Notes: generated from the sequence alone by a model not told the origin. A stretch of DNA of 59,820 nt from Clostridia bacterium (GCA_017938205.1 JAGBCA010000042.1:1-59820); one strand, 5' to 3'. Shown: positions 51,058 through 59,682, numbered from the stretch's first letter. A program made the numbers and translations.

Positions 51058-52743
51058 TTATTCTGCAGTCAGGCTCATAAATTCCTGAATGCTCGTGATT
51101 CCCTTGAAAACGAGATCCTTGCAGCAGCCGGCAAGCGGCGTCATGCCGTTTTCAATGGCAAGCTCGCGCAGCTTTTCGAGATTTCTCTCCACCAGAACCG
51201 CGTTTCTCATTTTTTCATTCATATACATCAGCTCGTGCACCGCAACACGGCCCTTATAGCCGGTGTTGTTGCAGAATTGGCAGCCCTGCGGCCGCGCAAT
51301 GCTCACGGGCTCGGCAATATCAAGGATCTCCATCTCGCGCGCATTGGTCTTGCCGCGCTTTTTGCAGGCGGGGCAAAGCTTTTTCACGAGTCTTTGCGCG
51401 ATCACGCCCACGAGCGCATCCGCAACGAGATAGTCCTTCACCTTCATGTCCTCAAGGCGCACGATCGCACCGGGGGCATCGTTGGTATGCAGGGTGCTGA
51501 AAACGATATGGCCCGTGATGGCGGAGCGCACCGCGATCTCCGCGGTCTCCTCGTCACGGATCTCACCGATCATGATAATATCGGGGTCCTGTCGAAGAAT
51601 GGAGCGCAGCGCCGTGGCAAAGGTCATATTTGCCTTCGGGTTCACCTGCGTTTGGTTGATGCCGGGCATGGAATACTCCACGGGGTCCTCGACCGTAACG
51701 ATATTCACAGAAGGATCGTTTACCTCCTTTAAGAAGGAATAGAGCGTGGTGGATTTACCGCATCCCGTGGGACCCGTCAGCAGAATAATGCCGTGCGGGT
51801 GAGCGAGCATCTTGTCAACGACCGCGTTCTCTTCATCGGTAAAGCCGAGGTCGGCACGCGTGAACTGGAAGGAGGTCTTGTCAAGAATACGGATAACGAA
51901 TTTTTCTCCGAAAACGGTTGGCAGCGTGGAAACACGGAAATCGTACTCCTTGTCGCCGATCGTCATATTGATACGGCCGTCCTGCGGAACGCGGCGCTCT
52001 GCAATGTTCAGCCCAGACATGATCTTAAGGCGCGCCGAGATGGCAGAATATGCCTCGATGGGGAACTCCGCGCGCTCCTGCAGATCGCCGTCCACGCGGT
52101 AGCGCACCTTCACCTTCTGCTCGAAGGGCTCAATGTGAATATCGCTGGCGCGGAAGGGGATCGCCTCCTTGATAATGGAGTCAACGAGTCGCACCGCAGG
52201 GTTATTGATCACGTCGTTTTCGGTGGAGAGCGTGGAATCTCCGCCGAGTGCCATGATCAGCTTGTCGGTTTTCTCGGAATTGAGGTCGTAAAGCGCGTTT
52301 TTCGTCGATTCCACCGCAGAGCGCGAATCGATATACCGATCGATCTGCGACGGCGGAACGAGCACGAAATCATATCTGCCGGGGATCTGCGTGGAGAGGG
52401 CGGAAAGGGCGTGCGCATCCAGCGGCTTTCCCGTCGCAACGGTAACAACGCCGTTTTTGTCCTCCCAGATGGGGATCACCTTGTGCTTCTTCATGAAATC
52501 GTAGGAGAAGAGCGAGAAAAGCTTCTCGTCAATATCCAGCATATCGATCTCCACGGAGGGCATACAGTAGTAAGCGGCGCGCGCCTCAAGCTCGGAGGTC
52601 TCGGTGATCGTCTCGCCGAGCAAAAGGTAATCTCTCGCGCCGATCTTTCTTGCCTCGCATTCTGCAAGAATATCCGGGATCTCTTTTCTTTTGATCAGCT
52701 TCTTGTAAGCGTAAAACTGCAAGAGCTCTTGATTTATATTCAT
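51058..52743 (-). CDS. type IV pilus extension ATPase, PilB/GspE family
   Basis: A 561-residue ATPase. It has an N-terminal MshEN-like domain (residues about 10-140), then the secretion ATPase core with Walker A GPTGCGKST, the Asp box around IVTVEDPVEY, Walker B DIIMIGEIRDEETAE and a His box HTNDAPGAI. The zinc cluster CPAC...CQFC near the C-terminus is typical of GspE/PilB rather than retraction ATPases. It powers pilin polymerisation at the inner face of the membrane. The start at 52743 has AAAGGAATCC upstream; a longer frame overlapping pilC has no ribosome site. Confidence 0.95.
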   Translation of the reverse strand: MNINQELLQFYAYKKLIKRKEIPDILAECEARKIGARDYLLLGETITETSELEARAAYYCMPSVEIDMLDIDEKLFSLFSYDFMKKHKVIPIWEDKNGVVTVATGKPLDAHALSALSTQIPGRYDFVLVPPSQIDRYIDSRSAVESTKNALYDLNSEKTDKLIMALGGDSTLSTENDVINNPAVRLVDSIIKEAIPFRASDIHIEPFEQKVKVRYRVDGDLQERAEFPIEAYSAISARLKIMSGLNIAERRVPQDGRINMTIGDKEYDFRVSTLPTVFGEKFVIRILDKTSFQFTRADLGFTDEENAVVDKMLAHPHGIILLTGPTGCGKSTTLYSFLKEVNDPSVNIVTVEDPVEYSMPGINQTQVNPKANMTFATALRSILRQDPDIIMIGEIRDEETAEIAVRSAITGHIVFSTLHTNDAPGAIVRLEDMKVKDYLVADALVGVIAQRLVKKLCPACKKRGKTNAREMEILDIAEPVSIARPQGCQFCNNTGYKGRVAVHELMYMNEKMRNAVLVERNLEKLRELAIENGMTPLAGCCKDLVFKGITSIQEFMSLTAE

Positions 52744-52774
52744 AGGATTCCTTTCTTCCGTAGCGGAGAGCGGC

Positions 52775-53983
52775 TTAAAATGCGCCCATAATAGAAAGCA
52801 TCGGAGAGTAAACGGCAATAAACATCGTGCCGACAACAACGCCCATGATCACGATCATGATCGGCTGGATCTTGGAGGAGAAGGAGTTGAAGGACTCCTC
52901 CAGCTGTGCGTTAAAGAAGGAGCAGGAGCGTGTCAGAACGTCGTCAAGTGAGTTGGTCTTTTCGCCGATGGTGATCATCTTGATCATCATGGAGGGAAAG
53001 ATATTGATGCTTTCAAAGGCGTTGGTCAGCGTCATGCCGTGCCGCACGTAATCTGTGGCCAGATGAAAGCGCTTTTTCATGTATCGGTTGGTAATAACGA
53101 CCTCTGCCGCCTCCATCGCGCCCGTCAGATCCATGCCGCTGGAGAGCAGAAGTGCAAACGCGCTTGCAAAGCGCGCGGTCACCGTGTTGATCTGTATCGT
53201 GCGAACGAGCGGCAGCTTGAACAGCAGAACGTCGAGGGTGTATTTTCCCTTTTCCGTGCGCAGGAAAAGAAAGATAATAATGCCGAGGATCAGCACGCAG
53301 GAGAGAAGCAGCTGCCACCATTCGGTAACGAAATCCGAAATATCGTACACGACCTTGGTGATCCCCTCGATAGGGACGTCCATATCCGCAAGTGCTTCCT
53401 TGAATTTCGGGATCACGAGCGTCAGCATGAGAATGGCAATGCCAACCGTCATAAGGATCAGCATGATCGGATACGCCATCGCGCCGCGAAGCTTCTGGCG
53501 CATCGCAGAGTCGCGCTCGTAATAATCGGCCAAGGAATTAAAAACAAGCTCCAGCCTTCCGCTCATCTCGCCAACGTAAACCATACTGCGGAAGAAATCG
53601 GGAAAGACCTTCGCGTGCTTCTTGAGCGCCTCGGAGAGCACAAGTCCGCTCTTCACGTCGTCGTAGATCACGTCGAGTATCTTTCGGAAATAGCCCGAAA
53701 ACGGCTGGTTTTTCAGTATATCCAAGCATTCCAGCAGAGGAATATGCGTCGTAAGCATGATGGCAAATTGACGGCAGAAGGTCGTCAGCTCGGAGAGCGG
53801 AACCTTACCCGTTCCGAGGGTGAAGAATGCCGAGGGGGTATTGCCGGAATAGATCTTTGCGGAAATGAGGTAAAGGCTCTGCTTTGCAAGCTGCTCGGCA
53901 AGATCCTTTTCATCCTTTGCAATAAACGTGCCCTTGATCTTCTTGTTTTGTAGGTTGGCCGCTATATATTTATATTTTTGCAA
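52775..53983 (-). CDS. type IV pilus inner membrane platform protein, PilC/GspF family
   Basis: A 402-residue membrane protein with two cytoplasmic GspF domains and three membrane helices (near residues 170, 220 and 380). Family blocks are LTTFCRQFAIMLTTHIPLLECLD and FASAFALLLSSGMDLTGAMEAA. It is the platform on which PilB assembles pilins. I read a TTG start (53981-53983), with AAAGGAG about 11 nt upstream; the reading frame then begins MQKYKYIAANLQNKK, which is normal for the family. Confidence 0.93.
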   Translation of the reverse strand: MQKYKYIAANLQNKKIKGTFIAKDEKDLAEQLAKQSLYLISAKIYSGNTPSAFFTLGTGKVPLSELTTFCRQFAIMLTTHIPLLECLDILKNQPFSGYFRKILDVIYDDVKSGLVLSEALKKHAKVFPDFFRSMVYVGEMSGRLELVFNSLADYYERDSAMRQKLRGAMAYPIMLILMTVGIAILMLTLVIPKFKEALADMDVPIEGITKVVYDISDFVTEWWQLLLSCVLILGIIIFLFLRTEKGKYTLDVLLFKLPLVRTIQINTVTARFASAFALLLSSGMDLTGAMEAAEVVITNRYMKKRFHLATDYVRHGMTLTNAFESINIFPSMMIKMITIGEKTNSLDDVLTRSCSFFNAQLEESFNSFSSKIQPIMIVIMGVVVGTMFIAVYSPMLSIMGAF

Positions 53984-54016
53984 GGAAGCGCCACTCCTTT
54001 CGTGTTGATTTCAAAA

Positions 54017-54814
54017 TTAAAATGCGAGCAGGGAAAGATACCACTCAATGATCGGATCTCCGATAAGAAGCGCGATCGCCGCGCCTCCCGCAATAAAAGG
54101 GCCGAAGGGATATTCCTTTCCGTTCTCATCATCACGCACCCTTTTGAGTATAAGCAGAACAACGCTCGCAACAACGGATGCGATCAGCATCGCAAAAAGC
54201 ATCTTCATCCATCCGAGCAGAAGCCCCGTCACGGCGGCAAGCTTCACGTCACCGAAGCCGAGCCCCTCCTTGTCAAGCACCCAGATGGCAAGATAATAAA
54301 TGAGCAGAAAAACGCCGCCCGCCGCGACCGCACCGATCAGATGATCGTACCAAACGGTGTGCGTATCAAAGAAAATTGCAACGATACCTGCCGCCGCAAG
54401 GATCAAAACAAAACGGTCGAAAATGAGCATATGCTCAAGATCAATAAAGAAAATGCAAATAAATGTTGACAAAACGACTGCACAAAGCGCCGCGTACACG
54501 ATATTCTCTTTCCAAAACAGATGCACGGAAAGAAGCCAAAGCAAAGCGTTTACAATCTCCACGATCATGTATCTTGGCGAAATGCGTTCTCCGCATTTTC
54601 TGCATCTGCCGCGGAGAAAAAGATAGGAAAGCACGGGGATATTGTCATAGGGGCGAAGCGTGTAGCCACAGCGCGTGCAATGAGAAGCGGGCTTTGCAAG
54701 GTTCATGCCGTTTGGCACGCGATAGATCACCACGTTGAGAAAGCTGCCAACGCAAAGACCTAAAACCCCCGCAAGGATATAAACGCAGAGCATAATAAAT
54801 TCTTCGGGTTGCAT
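54017..54814 (-). CDS. prepilin peptidase, PilD/ComC type (A24A)
   Basis: A 265-residue polytopic membrane protease. It cleaves and N-methylates type IV prepilins. The N-terminal domain has the zinc cysteines CTRC and CRKC, with the family block VGSFLNVVIYRVPNGMNLAKP. The two catalytic aspartates are in FIDLEH and GFGDVKLA. The start at 54814 has AGGAG upstream. The pilins of this operon (GFTIVE-type) are its clear substrates. Confidence 0.95.
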   Translation of the reverse strand: MQPEEFIMLCVYILAGVLGLCVGSFLNVVIYRVPNGMNLAKPASHCTRCGYTLRPYDNIPVLSYLFLRGRCRKCGERISPRYMIVEIVNALLWLLSVHLFWKENIVYAALCAVVLSTFICIFFIDLEHMLIFDRFVLILAAAGIVAIFFDTHTVWYDHLIGAVAAGGVFLLIYYLAIWVLDKEGLGFGDVKLAAVTGLLLGWMKMLFAMLIASVVASVVLLILKRVRDDENGKEYPFGPFIAGGAAIALLIGDPIIEWYLSLLAF

Positions 54815-54832
54815 AAGGATCTCCTAACTGCG

Positions 54833-56149
54833 TTATTTTTTGCCGCCGATCGGGGTGGTCGCGATCCTTTTGATCGTGTCGAAAAGCGATCCGGAGCTGC
54901 GCTCAGCCGCCTTCGTCTTGAAGCTGTCCAGCTGGGAAGCGTGGAAATTGTTGGATCTGTTGAATTGCTTTGCAAAGAAGCCGCCGTAAAGCTCCAAATT
55001 CTTTCGCACGAGCTCGTTTGGCTCGTTTGAAAGCGGCTCAAATCGGATGCCGTTTTCAGCCGCCTCGGCATTCACCATATCGTAAAGGAAGGAATACTCC
55101 TCAGGCATATTCACGTAAACGGCCTCGGGCGCACCGAGCGCCGTAATGCTTGCGTTGCTTGCAATAAATTCCAAGGTCCATTTAACGAAAAATCTGAAAT
55201 TCTCGTATACGCATTCCGCCTTGCTCGTGGGATCGGGGCGCTGCATATATTTCGGAAACTTTCGCGGCGTTTTTTTGCGGAGTCTGCCACTGTAAACAAT
55301 CGGCTCTTCGATCTCCTCGTCCTCATCCTCATCGTCGTTTTCGCCTTTTGCTTCCACGGATGCATCCTCTTCCTCTTCATCGTCCGCAGAAAGCGTCATA
55401 AAGTCATCCGCCATCGTAAGTGCCTTTGCCTTTGCCTTTTCCTTGGCGTTCAGCACGATCAGCTCCGCAGGGGAATGATCGAAGAGCATATTTTCCGCCT
55501 CCACGGAGGTGGTTTTTAAAATGCCCGTGCCGAAGGGCAGGGAATAAAAGCCGAAGGTGCGTCCCTTCACAACGAGAACGATCCTCGCAAAATCCTCTTT
55601 CAGATCCAAAAGTGCGAAGGATGCGTTTTTTAACTTGGGATTGAGCATCATGGCCGCATTGGTGGCCGCCGCCGCTCCGTAGGTCACGTTGCCCATGCCG
55701 ATCTGATTTTCGGAAAGAACCCCCTGCAAGCGCACGAGGATCTCCTTTCTCATGCCTGTAACGGCATAGGTGGCAAACTGCTTGTTCTGCATGGCAAGCA
55801 GGCGGTTAAACTTAATATCGGTACTGCCGTAAAGATTGGCAAGCGATGCGCTCAAAGAGGTGTCCATTGCGCGCTTGTTGATGATCGGCAGGTTCACGGT
55901 GTCGGTCAGCACCGAGGAATCCGAAAGCACGATAGATACCTTCTGCAAAGCGCCCGAGGGCTGGCTTTCGCGGAATTTCTCGATCATACTGCTGATCTTT
56001 TCATAAAATGCCTTGCTGAAGGGCTTCGCCTTAAAGCTGCCAACAAAGTAACTGATGGCGTTCTTGTTGCCCTTTTCGGCGGAATAAAAATGGATCTTTC
56101 CTCTGTCGCTGTCGATCCCGATTACCGAATCAAAATTTTTATCAAACAC
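54833..56149 (-). CDS. PilM-like actin-fold pilus assembly protein
   Basis: A 438-residue protein with an actin/FtsA-like fold (VIGIDSDRGKIHFYS at the N-terminus). Position between the pilin genes and the prepilin peptidase gene fits PilM, the cytoplasmic scaffold of type IV pilus assembly. A highly acidic insert (residues about 255-285, ADDEEEEDAS and NDDEDEDEEIEEP) splits the fold. PilN and PilO, its usual partners, are not present in this operon. The reading starts with GTG at 56149, with AAAGGACG upstream. Assignment rests on fold pattern and context. Confidence 0.7.
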   Translation of the reverse strand: MFDKNFDSVIGIDSDRGKIHFYSAEKGNKNAISYFVGSFKAKPFSKAFYEKISSMIEKFRESQPSGALQKVSIVLSDSSVLTDTVNLPIINKRAMDTSLSASLANLYGSTDIKFNRLLAMQNKQFATYAVTGMRKEILVRLQGVLSENQIGMGNVTYGAAAATNAAMMLNPKLKNASFALLDLKEDFARIVLVVKGRTFGFYSLPFGTGILKTTSVEAENMLFDHSPAELIVLNAKEKAKAKALTMADDFMTLSADDEEEEDASVEAKGENDDEDEDEEIEEPIVYSGRLRKKTPRKFPKYMQRPDPTSKAECVYENFRFFVKWTLEFIASNASITALGAPEAVYVNMPEEYSFLYDMVNAEAAENGIRFEPLSNEPNELVRKNLELYGGFFAKQFNRSNNFHASQLDSFKTKAAERSSGSLFDTIKRIATTPIGGKK

Positions 56150-56166
56150 GGCCTTCGTCCTTTCGT

Positions 56167-56493
56167 TTATTTCCAGGATGCAATTTTGTTGTCAACTGTG
56201 ATCTCAACCGTAACAACGGTCTTTTCGCCATTTTTAATTTCGTAGGTATTGCCCGATTGTGTCACGGTATACCCATTATCTTTCACGGCATCAATGCCGT
56301 CCTCATCGATCGTATCTAAGATCCGATAGATCTCGATCCTTTCGTTGAAATCCGCAAGATCCTCTCTGCGGTGGCCGGATTGAAGCCTTGAAACCGTGAG
56401 CAGAATGATGGAGAGCGCGATCATGATCAGCATCATGCCAACGGCCATCTCAATCGCAATACCGCGCCGAAAGCGGTTGCTTTGTTTTCTCAC
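56167..56493 (-). CDS. short single-pass protein, divergent pilin or TadE-like
   Basis: A 108-residue protein with a basic N-terminus, RRGIAIEMAVG, a hydrophobic helix (about residues 13-36) and a small soluble domain with repeated Val/Thr beta strands. The RRG-plus-hydrophobic-Glu pattern resembles a prepilin, but the Glu sits at +4 instead of +5, and G-I replaces G-F. It could be a minor pilin or a TadE-type protein. GTG start with GGGAGG upstream. It lies between the last pilin gene and pilM. Confidence 0.6.
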   Translation of the reverse strand: MRKQSNRFRRGIAIEMAVGMMLIMIALSIILLTVSRLQSGHRREDLADFNERIEIYRILDTIDEDGIDAVKDNGYTVTQSGNTYEIKNGEKTVVTVEITVDNKIASWK

Positions 56494-56511
56494 GCATCAT
56501 CCCTCCCTTGT

Positions 56512-56916
56512 TTATTTCTTGGTATACGTTATTTCTTCAAATATAGCATCGCCTGCGAATGTGGCGTTGACTGTCATGGTATTTCCGGTGATCCGGATGA
56601 TCACGGTCGCACCGTCTTTTTTTATGATGTACGGATCTGCCTCGGTGCCCTCGCCTGTTGTCGAGGAAGCGTAACCGAATACGCTTTCAAAATCCGTCCC
56701 TGTATTCTGCGCATAGCGGAAGCACTCAATGGCATTCTCCGCAATATTCGTTGCCTCAACGGTAGCAACGGACTTGGCCTCCGTGCGTGCCTGCACGCCG
56801 ATCAGCGTCATAGAAGCACTGCTAACGATCACAATGATCGCAATTGCCACCACGACCTCTGCCAAAGAAAAGCCGCGGCGCGCGTTTATTTTTCTCTCAA
56901 AAATACGCTTTTTCAT
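56512..56916 (-). CDS. type IV pilin-like protein (minor pilin)
   Basis: A 134-residue prepilin. The leader ends in RRG with the cleavage site before FSLAEVVVAIAI and Glu at +5, the type III signal recognised by PilD. The rest is a small alpha/beta domain (about 95 residues after the helix). GGAGGAGG lies before the start, which overlaps the stop of the preceding pilin gene by 4 nt. Likely minor pilin or part of the tip. Confidence 0.85.
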   Translation of the reverse strand: MKKRIFERKINARRGFSLAEVVVAIAIIVIVSSASMTLIGVQARTEAKSVATVEATNIAENAIECFRYAQNTGTDFESVFGYASSTTGEGTEADPYIIKKDGATVIIRITGNTMTVNATFAGDAIFEEITYTKK

Positions 56917-57362
56917 CCTGCACCTCCTCCAACCGTCTTGCCAACGTAGGGATATACGCAGAAGGTGTAGATCTGCAGGGCATCCTGCCCGGGAATTGTG
57001 TATTTCAAGGTGCAGTAATATATTTTATCCGCATCACCGCGGGAAGAGACGTTGACCTCTGTCACTCTCTCAAGCGATACGGTCCTCTCTCCAACCTTCA
57101 AAATGTGGTCAGCGTAGGATATGTCATCGGGATTTCCGTTATCGTCAAATGTAATTCCGTTTTTCTCAATATGATCCTCGATCACGGCCTCGGCGATCTT
57201 AATATCGTTCAGCGCATCCAGCCGCGCTTGGCTGGCGGCTCTCCGATTGCTGACGAGCGAGTTAAAGGTAATAACCATCGTACTGATGATTGCAAGCACC
57301 GCGAGCACAACGGCAAGCTCCGTGATCGTAAAGCCGCGCCTGTTTTTCATTCTCTTTCTCAT
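56913..57362 (-). CDS. type IV pilin-like protein (second pilin)
   Basis: A 149-residue prepilin. The leader MRKRMKNRRG is followed by FTITELAVVLAVLAI with Glu at +5. The C-terminal domain ends in YPYVGKTVGGGAG. I chose the ATG at 57362 because GGAAGGAGG lies 6 nt upstream; a longer frame adds residues without a ribosome site. It overlaps the next pilin gene by 4 nt. It lies 145 nt after the major pilin gene, beyond a hairpin. Confidence 0.85.
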   Translation of the reverse strand: MRKRMKNRRGFTITELAVVLAVLAIISTMVITFNSLVSNRRAASQARLDALNDIKIAEAVIEDHIEKNGITFDDNGNPDDISYADHILKVGERTVSLERVTEVNVSSRGDADKIYYCTLKYTIPGQDALQIYTFCVYPYVGKTVGGGAG

Positions 57363-57436
57363 AGCTTGCCTCCTTCCCGCAATCTCGCGTTTTGTAGTCA
57401 AAATTATGTATCTGTATTCTTGTCTTTTTATGTAGA

Positions 57437-57470
57437 ACACCACAACACCCCAAAAAGAGCGTTGTGGTGT
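57437..57470 (-). promoter_or_regulatory. intercistronic hairpin after the major pilin gene
   Basis: ACACCACAAC (57437-57446) pairs with GTTGTGGTGT (57461-57470) around a 14-nt loop, without a T-run. It sits between the major pilin and the rest of the pilus genes and may set the high pilin-to-assembly-protein ratio by partial termination or message protection. Confidence 0.6.
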
Positions 57471-57507
57471 CCCAAAAATCGTTCCGAGTGATTTTTAGAA
57501 AAGGGAA

Positions 57508-57882
57508 TTATTCGTTAACAATCGTAACAACTTTTCCGCAGTTTGTGTGATCGGGATCGGCATCACAAGTGATGGCCTGAGCCTTTTTGCCGGAGGGGAT
57601 TGTATATTTTTCTGCAACGCCGTTGGTTACCTTATAAACATCATCCTTGGTGGTGGTGTTGCCGTCAAGATCAACGTATATGGTGTCCTGCTCAACGGCA
57701 TCGGTATGATCGGACATATACTGCGTTGCAATTGCTCTTGCATCTGCCTTAGCAGCGGTCTCCTTTGCTCTGGTAGTAATGCCCGAGAACGTAGGAATCA
57801 AAACAGCAGCAAGAATCGCAATAACAGCGATAACGACTACAAGCTCTACGATAGTAAAGCCCTTTTTGTTGTTTCTTTTCAT
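57508..57882 (-). CDS. type IV major pilin
   Basis: A 124-residue prepilin. The short leader MKRNNKKG precedes FTIVELVVVIAVIAIL with Glu at +5; a long N-terminal helix follows. The C-terminal domain is small, with a cysteine pair (ITCDADP...NCGK) that can form the pilin disulfide. AGGAG lies 8 nt upstream of the ATG at 57882. It is the first gene of the pilus operon and is followed by a hairpin, which is typical of an abundant subunit. Confidence 0.92.
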   Translation of the reverse strand: MKRNNKKGFTIVELVVVIAVIAILAAVLIPTFSGITTRAKETAAKADARAIATQYMSDHTDAVEQDTIYVDLDGNTTTKDDVYKVTNGVAEKYTIPSGKKAQAITCDADPDHTNCGKVVTIVNE

Positions 57883-58060
57883 GGTTAAAATCTCCTGAAA
57901 AAAAGTTTTTTTGAATGCGTGAGAAGCGTATGTAAGAAAATTGCGGCATCCACTCGGAAGGTGCCGCACGCCATGCGTGCTTCATAACGCAAGATCAACG
58001 TTTTTGGCGTAGGCGATAGCCAACGTTCATTACACTATATAATATGTATGCGCAAAATTA

Positions 58061-58076
58061 TATAGCCTTGGCTATA
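58061..58076. promoter_or_regulatory. palindrome at the pilus operon transcription start
   Basis: TATAGCC (58061-58067) and GGCTATA (58070-58076) around 2 nt. It lies immediately downstream of the -10 box of the pilus promoter, where a bound protein would block initiation. A half site GATAGCC recurs at 58014-58020. A regulator is not apparent in the window. Confidence 0.65.
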
Positions 58077-58104
58077 GTATACAATTTTTTTGTTATTTTG
58101 TCAA
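58076..58104 (-). promoter_or_regulatory. sigma-A promoter of the pilus operon
   Basis: On the minus strand TTGACA (58099-58104) and TATACT (58076-58081), spacer exactly 17 nt. Confidence 0.8.
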
Positions 58105-58281
58105 TAAGATTTTTTATATTTTAACTTTTTTCACCTTTCCCCTATTGAAAAAACAAAAAGAAACGGCCAAAAAACAAAGAAAAAAGAGAACAAAAAACGG
58201 TGGTACGCATTCTATCAAAAAAAGAACGAAAGAACGGTTTTTGCGTAAAATGTAAATTACTATAGTCAAAAACTGCGTTTT

Positions 58282-58318
58282 TATAAAAGAACCCCCCCGA
58301 GACATTTCGCCTCGGGGG
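58282..58318 (-). terminator. terminator of the beta-helix pilin gene
   Basis: CCCCCGAG pairs with CTCGGGGG around an 8-9 nt loop; on the minus strand TTCTTTTAT follows. Confidence 0.8.
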
Positions 58319-58371
58319 TAACGATATTTAAATTTGAATCATGTAAGAACAGGAATCATCAACTGTCCGAA

Positions 58372-59619
58372 TCAGAACTTAAACTTGCTGTCTGCGATAG
58401 CCTGAGCAGCAGATGCGCCGTCGCCGTCAACCTTAACAGCGGCCTCGTTGAAGGTGTTGCCGGTAAGAGTAATTGCAGAGCAGTTCAGAGCAGTCAGCGA
58501 CTCGTGGATACGAACTACGATGTCGGAGCACTCGAATACGTTGTTCTTTATGGTGATCGCGTCAGCGGTCAAGGAATGGATTGCCTTGCTGCCTGCAAAC
58601 TGGATGAAGGGTCTGTTCAAAGACTGATTGGTGCATACGAAGGTGTTGCCCTCAAATACGATGTCACCAAACTTGTTGCCGTTTGCAACAGTGCCTGCAC
58701 CACCGATAACGATACCGCGTCCGGAAGTGATGTAGCAGTTCTTGAAGGTTATGTCAGTTGCACCGTTCGTTTCGATAAATACGTTTGCATCATTCATGTT
58801 GATTACGCAGTTCTCGAATACGTAGCTATCAGCACCCTTGAAGGTTGCGGTTGCATTGTTGCTGCTTGCAGTAAAGTCGAGCGTGGTGTTCTTGAATACA
58901 ACAGCACCGGTAGATGTATAAGTCTTGTTCGAGGTGGAAGCGATTACGGCATCCTTAACCTCGCCGGTAATTGCGTTGTTAGCAGGAGCATAAACGGTCT
59001 TCTCTGCAACATCCGTTCCCTTGGTGAAGCTGGAGCCTGCTTTAACGGTACCGTTTACAAGCGTAACGTTTGCCTTGCCTGCAAGGCCGATATAACGGTT
59101 GTTCAGGTCAAGAGTGTACTGCTTCGTAGTGCCTGCAAATGCGCAGTCATCGCCGCCGAAGGTTGCATCATTGCTGATAGCGGAAAGAGCAACGTACTTC
59201 GTAACGGTCGTGATCACGTCAGCCTTGGAGTTGTTGAAGAAGCCCCAAAGGGTGTCAGCCTCAACGTCTGCGTTCTTCGGGAAGATAATAGCATCGTCCT
59301 CGTCGAGCAGATAGAACGTGTTGGTTTCAAGGCTGTAAGCATAGTGGTGATCCTTGGTAAATGCCTGGAGCTTACCTACGTTGTAGCCGTGCGCATAAAG
59401 TGCATTCACTGCGTCGCCAGCATAGTCAAATTCATCAAGAGACGCTTCCTCTGCAACGACCTTGTTCATGTTGGCGATCGCCTGCTGATCCTTGGAAAGG
59501 TTCGCCTTCTTAATAATACCGCTAAAGGTAGGGATCAGAACTGCGGCGAGGATTGCGATCACGGCGATAACAACCACAAGCTCAACAATCGTGAAACCCT
59601 TTTTGTTGGTTTTTCTCAT
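58372..59619 (-). CDS. type IV pilin with a large predicted parallel beta-helix domain
   Basis: A 415-residue prepilin, about three times the usual size. The N-terminus MRKTNKKG then FTIVELVVVIAVIAIL and Glu at +5 is nearly identical to that of the major pilin. After a linker domain (to about residue 150), at least six rungs of a parallel beta-helix follow, each of the type V/T-F-x-N/G-x-x-I/F (VFKNTTLDF, VFENCVINM, TFKNCYITS, VFEGNTFVC, TIKNNVFEC, TLTGNTF). Such folds occur in pectate lyases and adhesins; no catalytic residues are evident. AAGGAG precedes the start. It is transcribed separately from the pilus operon. An adhesive tip pilin is my inference. Confidence 0.85.
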   Translation of the reverse strand: MRKTNKKGFTIVELVVVIAVIAILAAVLIPTFSGIIKKANLSKDQQAIANMNKVVAEEASLDEFDYAGDAVNALYAHGYNVGKLQAFTKDHHYAYSLETNTFYLLDEDDAIIFPKNADVEADTLWGFFNNSKADVITTVTKYVALSAISNDATFGGDDCAFAGTTKQYTLDLNNRYIGLAGKANVTLVNGTVKAGSSFTKGTDVAEKTVYAPANNAITGEVKDAVIASTSNKTYTSTGAVVFKNTTLDFTASSNNATATFKGADSYVFENCVINMNDANVFIETNGATDITFKNCYITSGRGIVIGGAGTVANGNKFGDIVFEGNTFVCTNQSLNRPFIQFAGSKAIHSLTADAITIKNNVFECSDIVVRIHESLTALNCSAITLTGNTFNEAAVKVDGDGASAAQAIADSKFKF

Positions 59620-59682
59620 TTTTGTTTTCTCCTTAAAATGTTTGTGATTTGTTTTGAGTTTTCAATGGGTTGAGATTTTGGA

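Larger units (their letters stand above)
57883..58371. other. control region of the pilus operon; terminator of the beta-helix pilin gene
   Basis: 489 bases without a gene. On the right is the terminator of the beta-helix pilin gene (58282-58318), then a T/A-rich stretch, the pilus promoter (58076-58104), a palindrome (58061-58076) and a leader of about 190 nt with several small inverted repeats (for example around 58000-58030). Confidence 0.6.
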
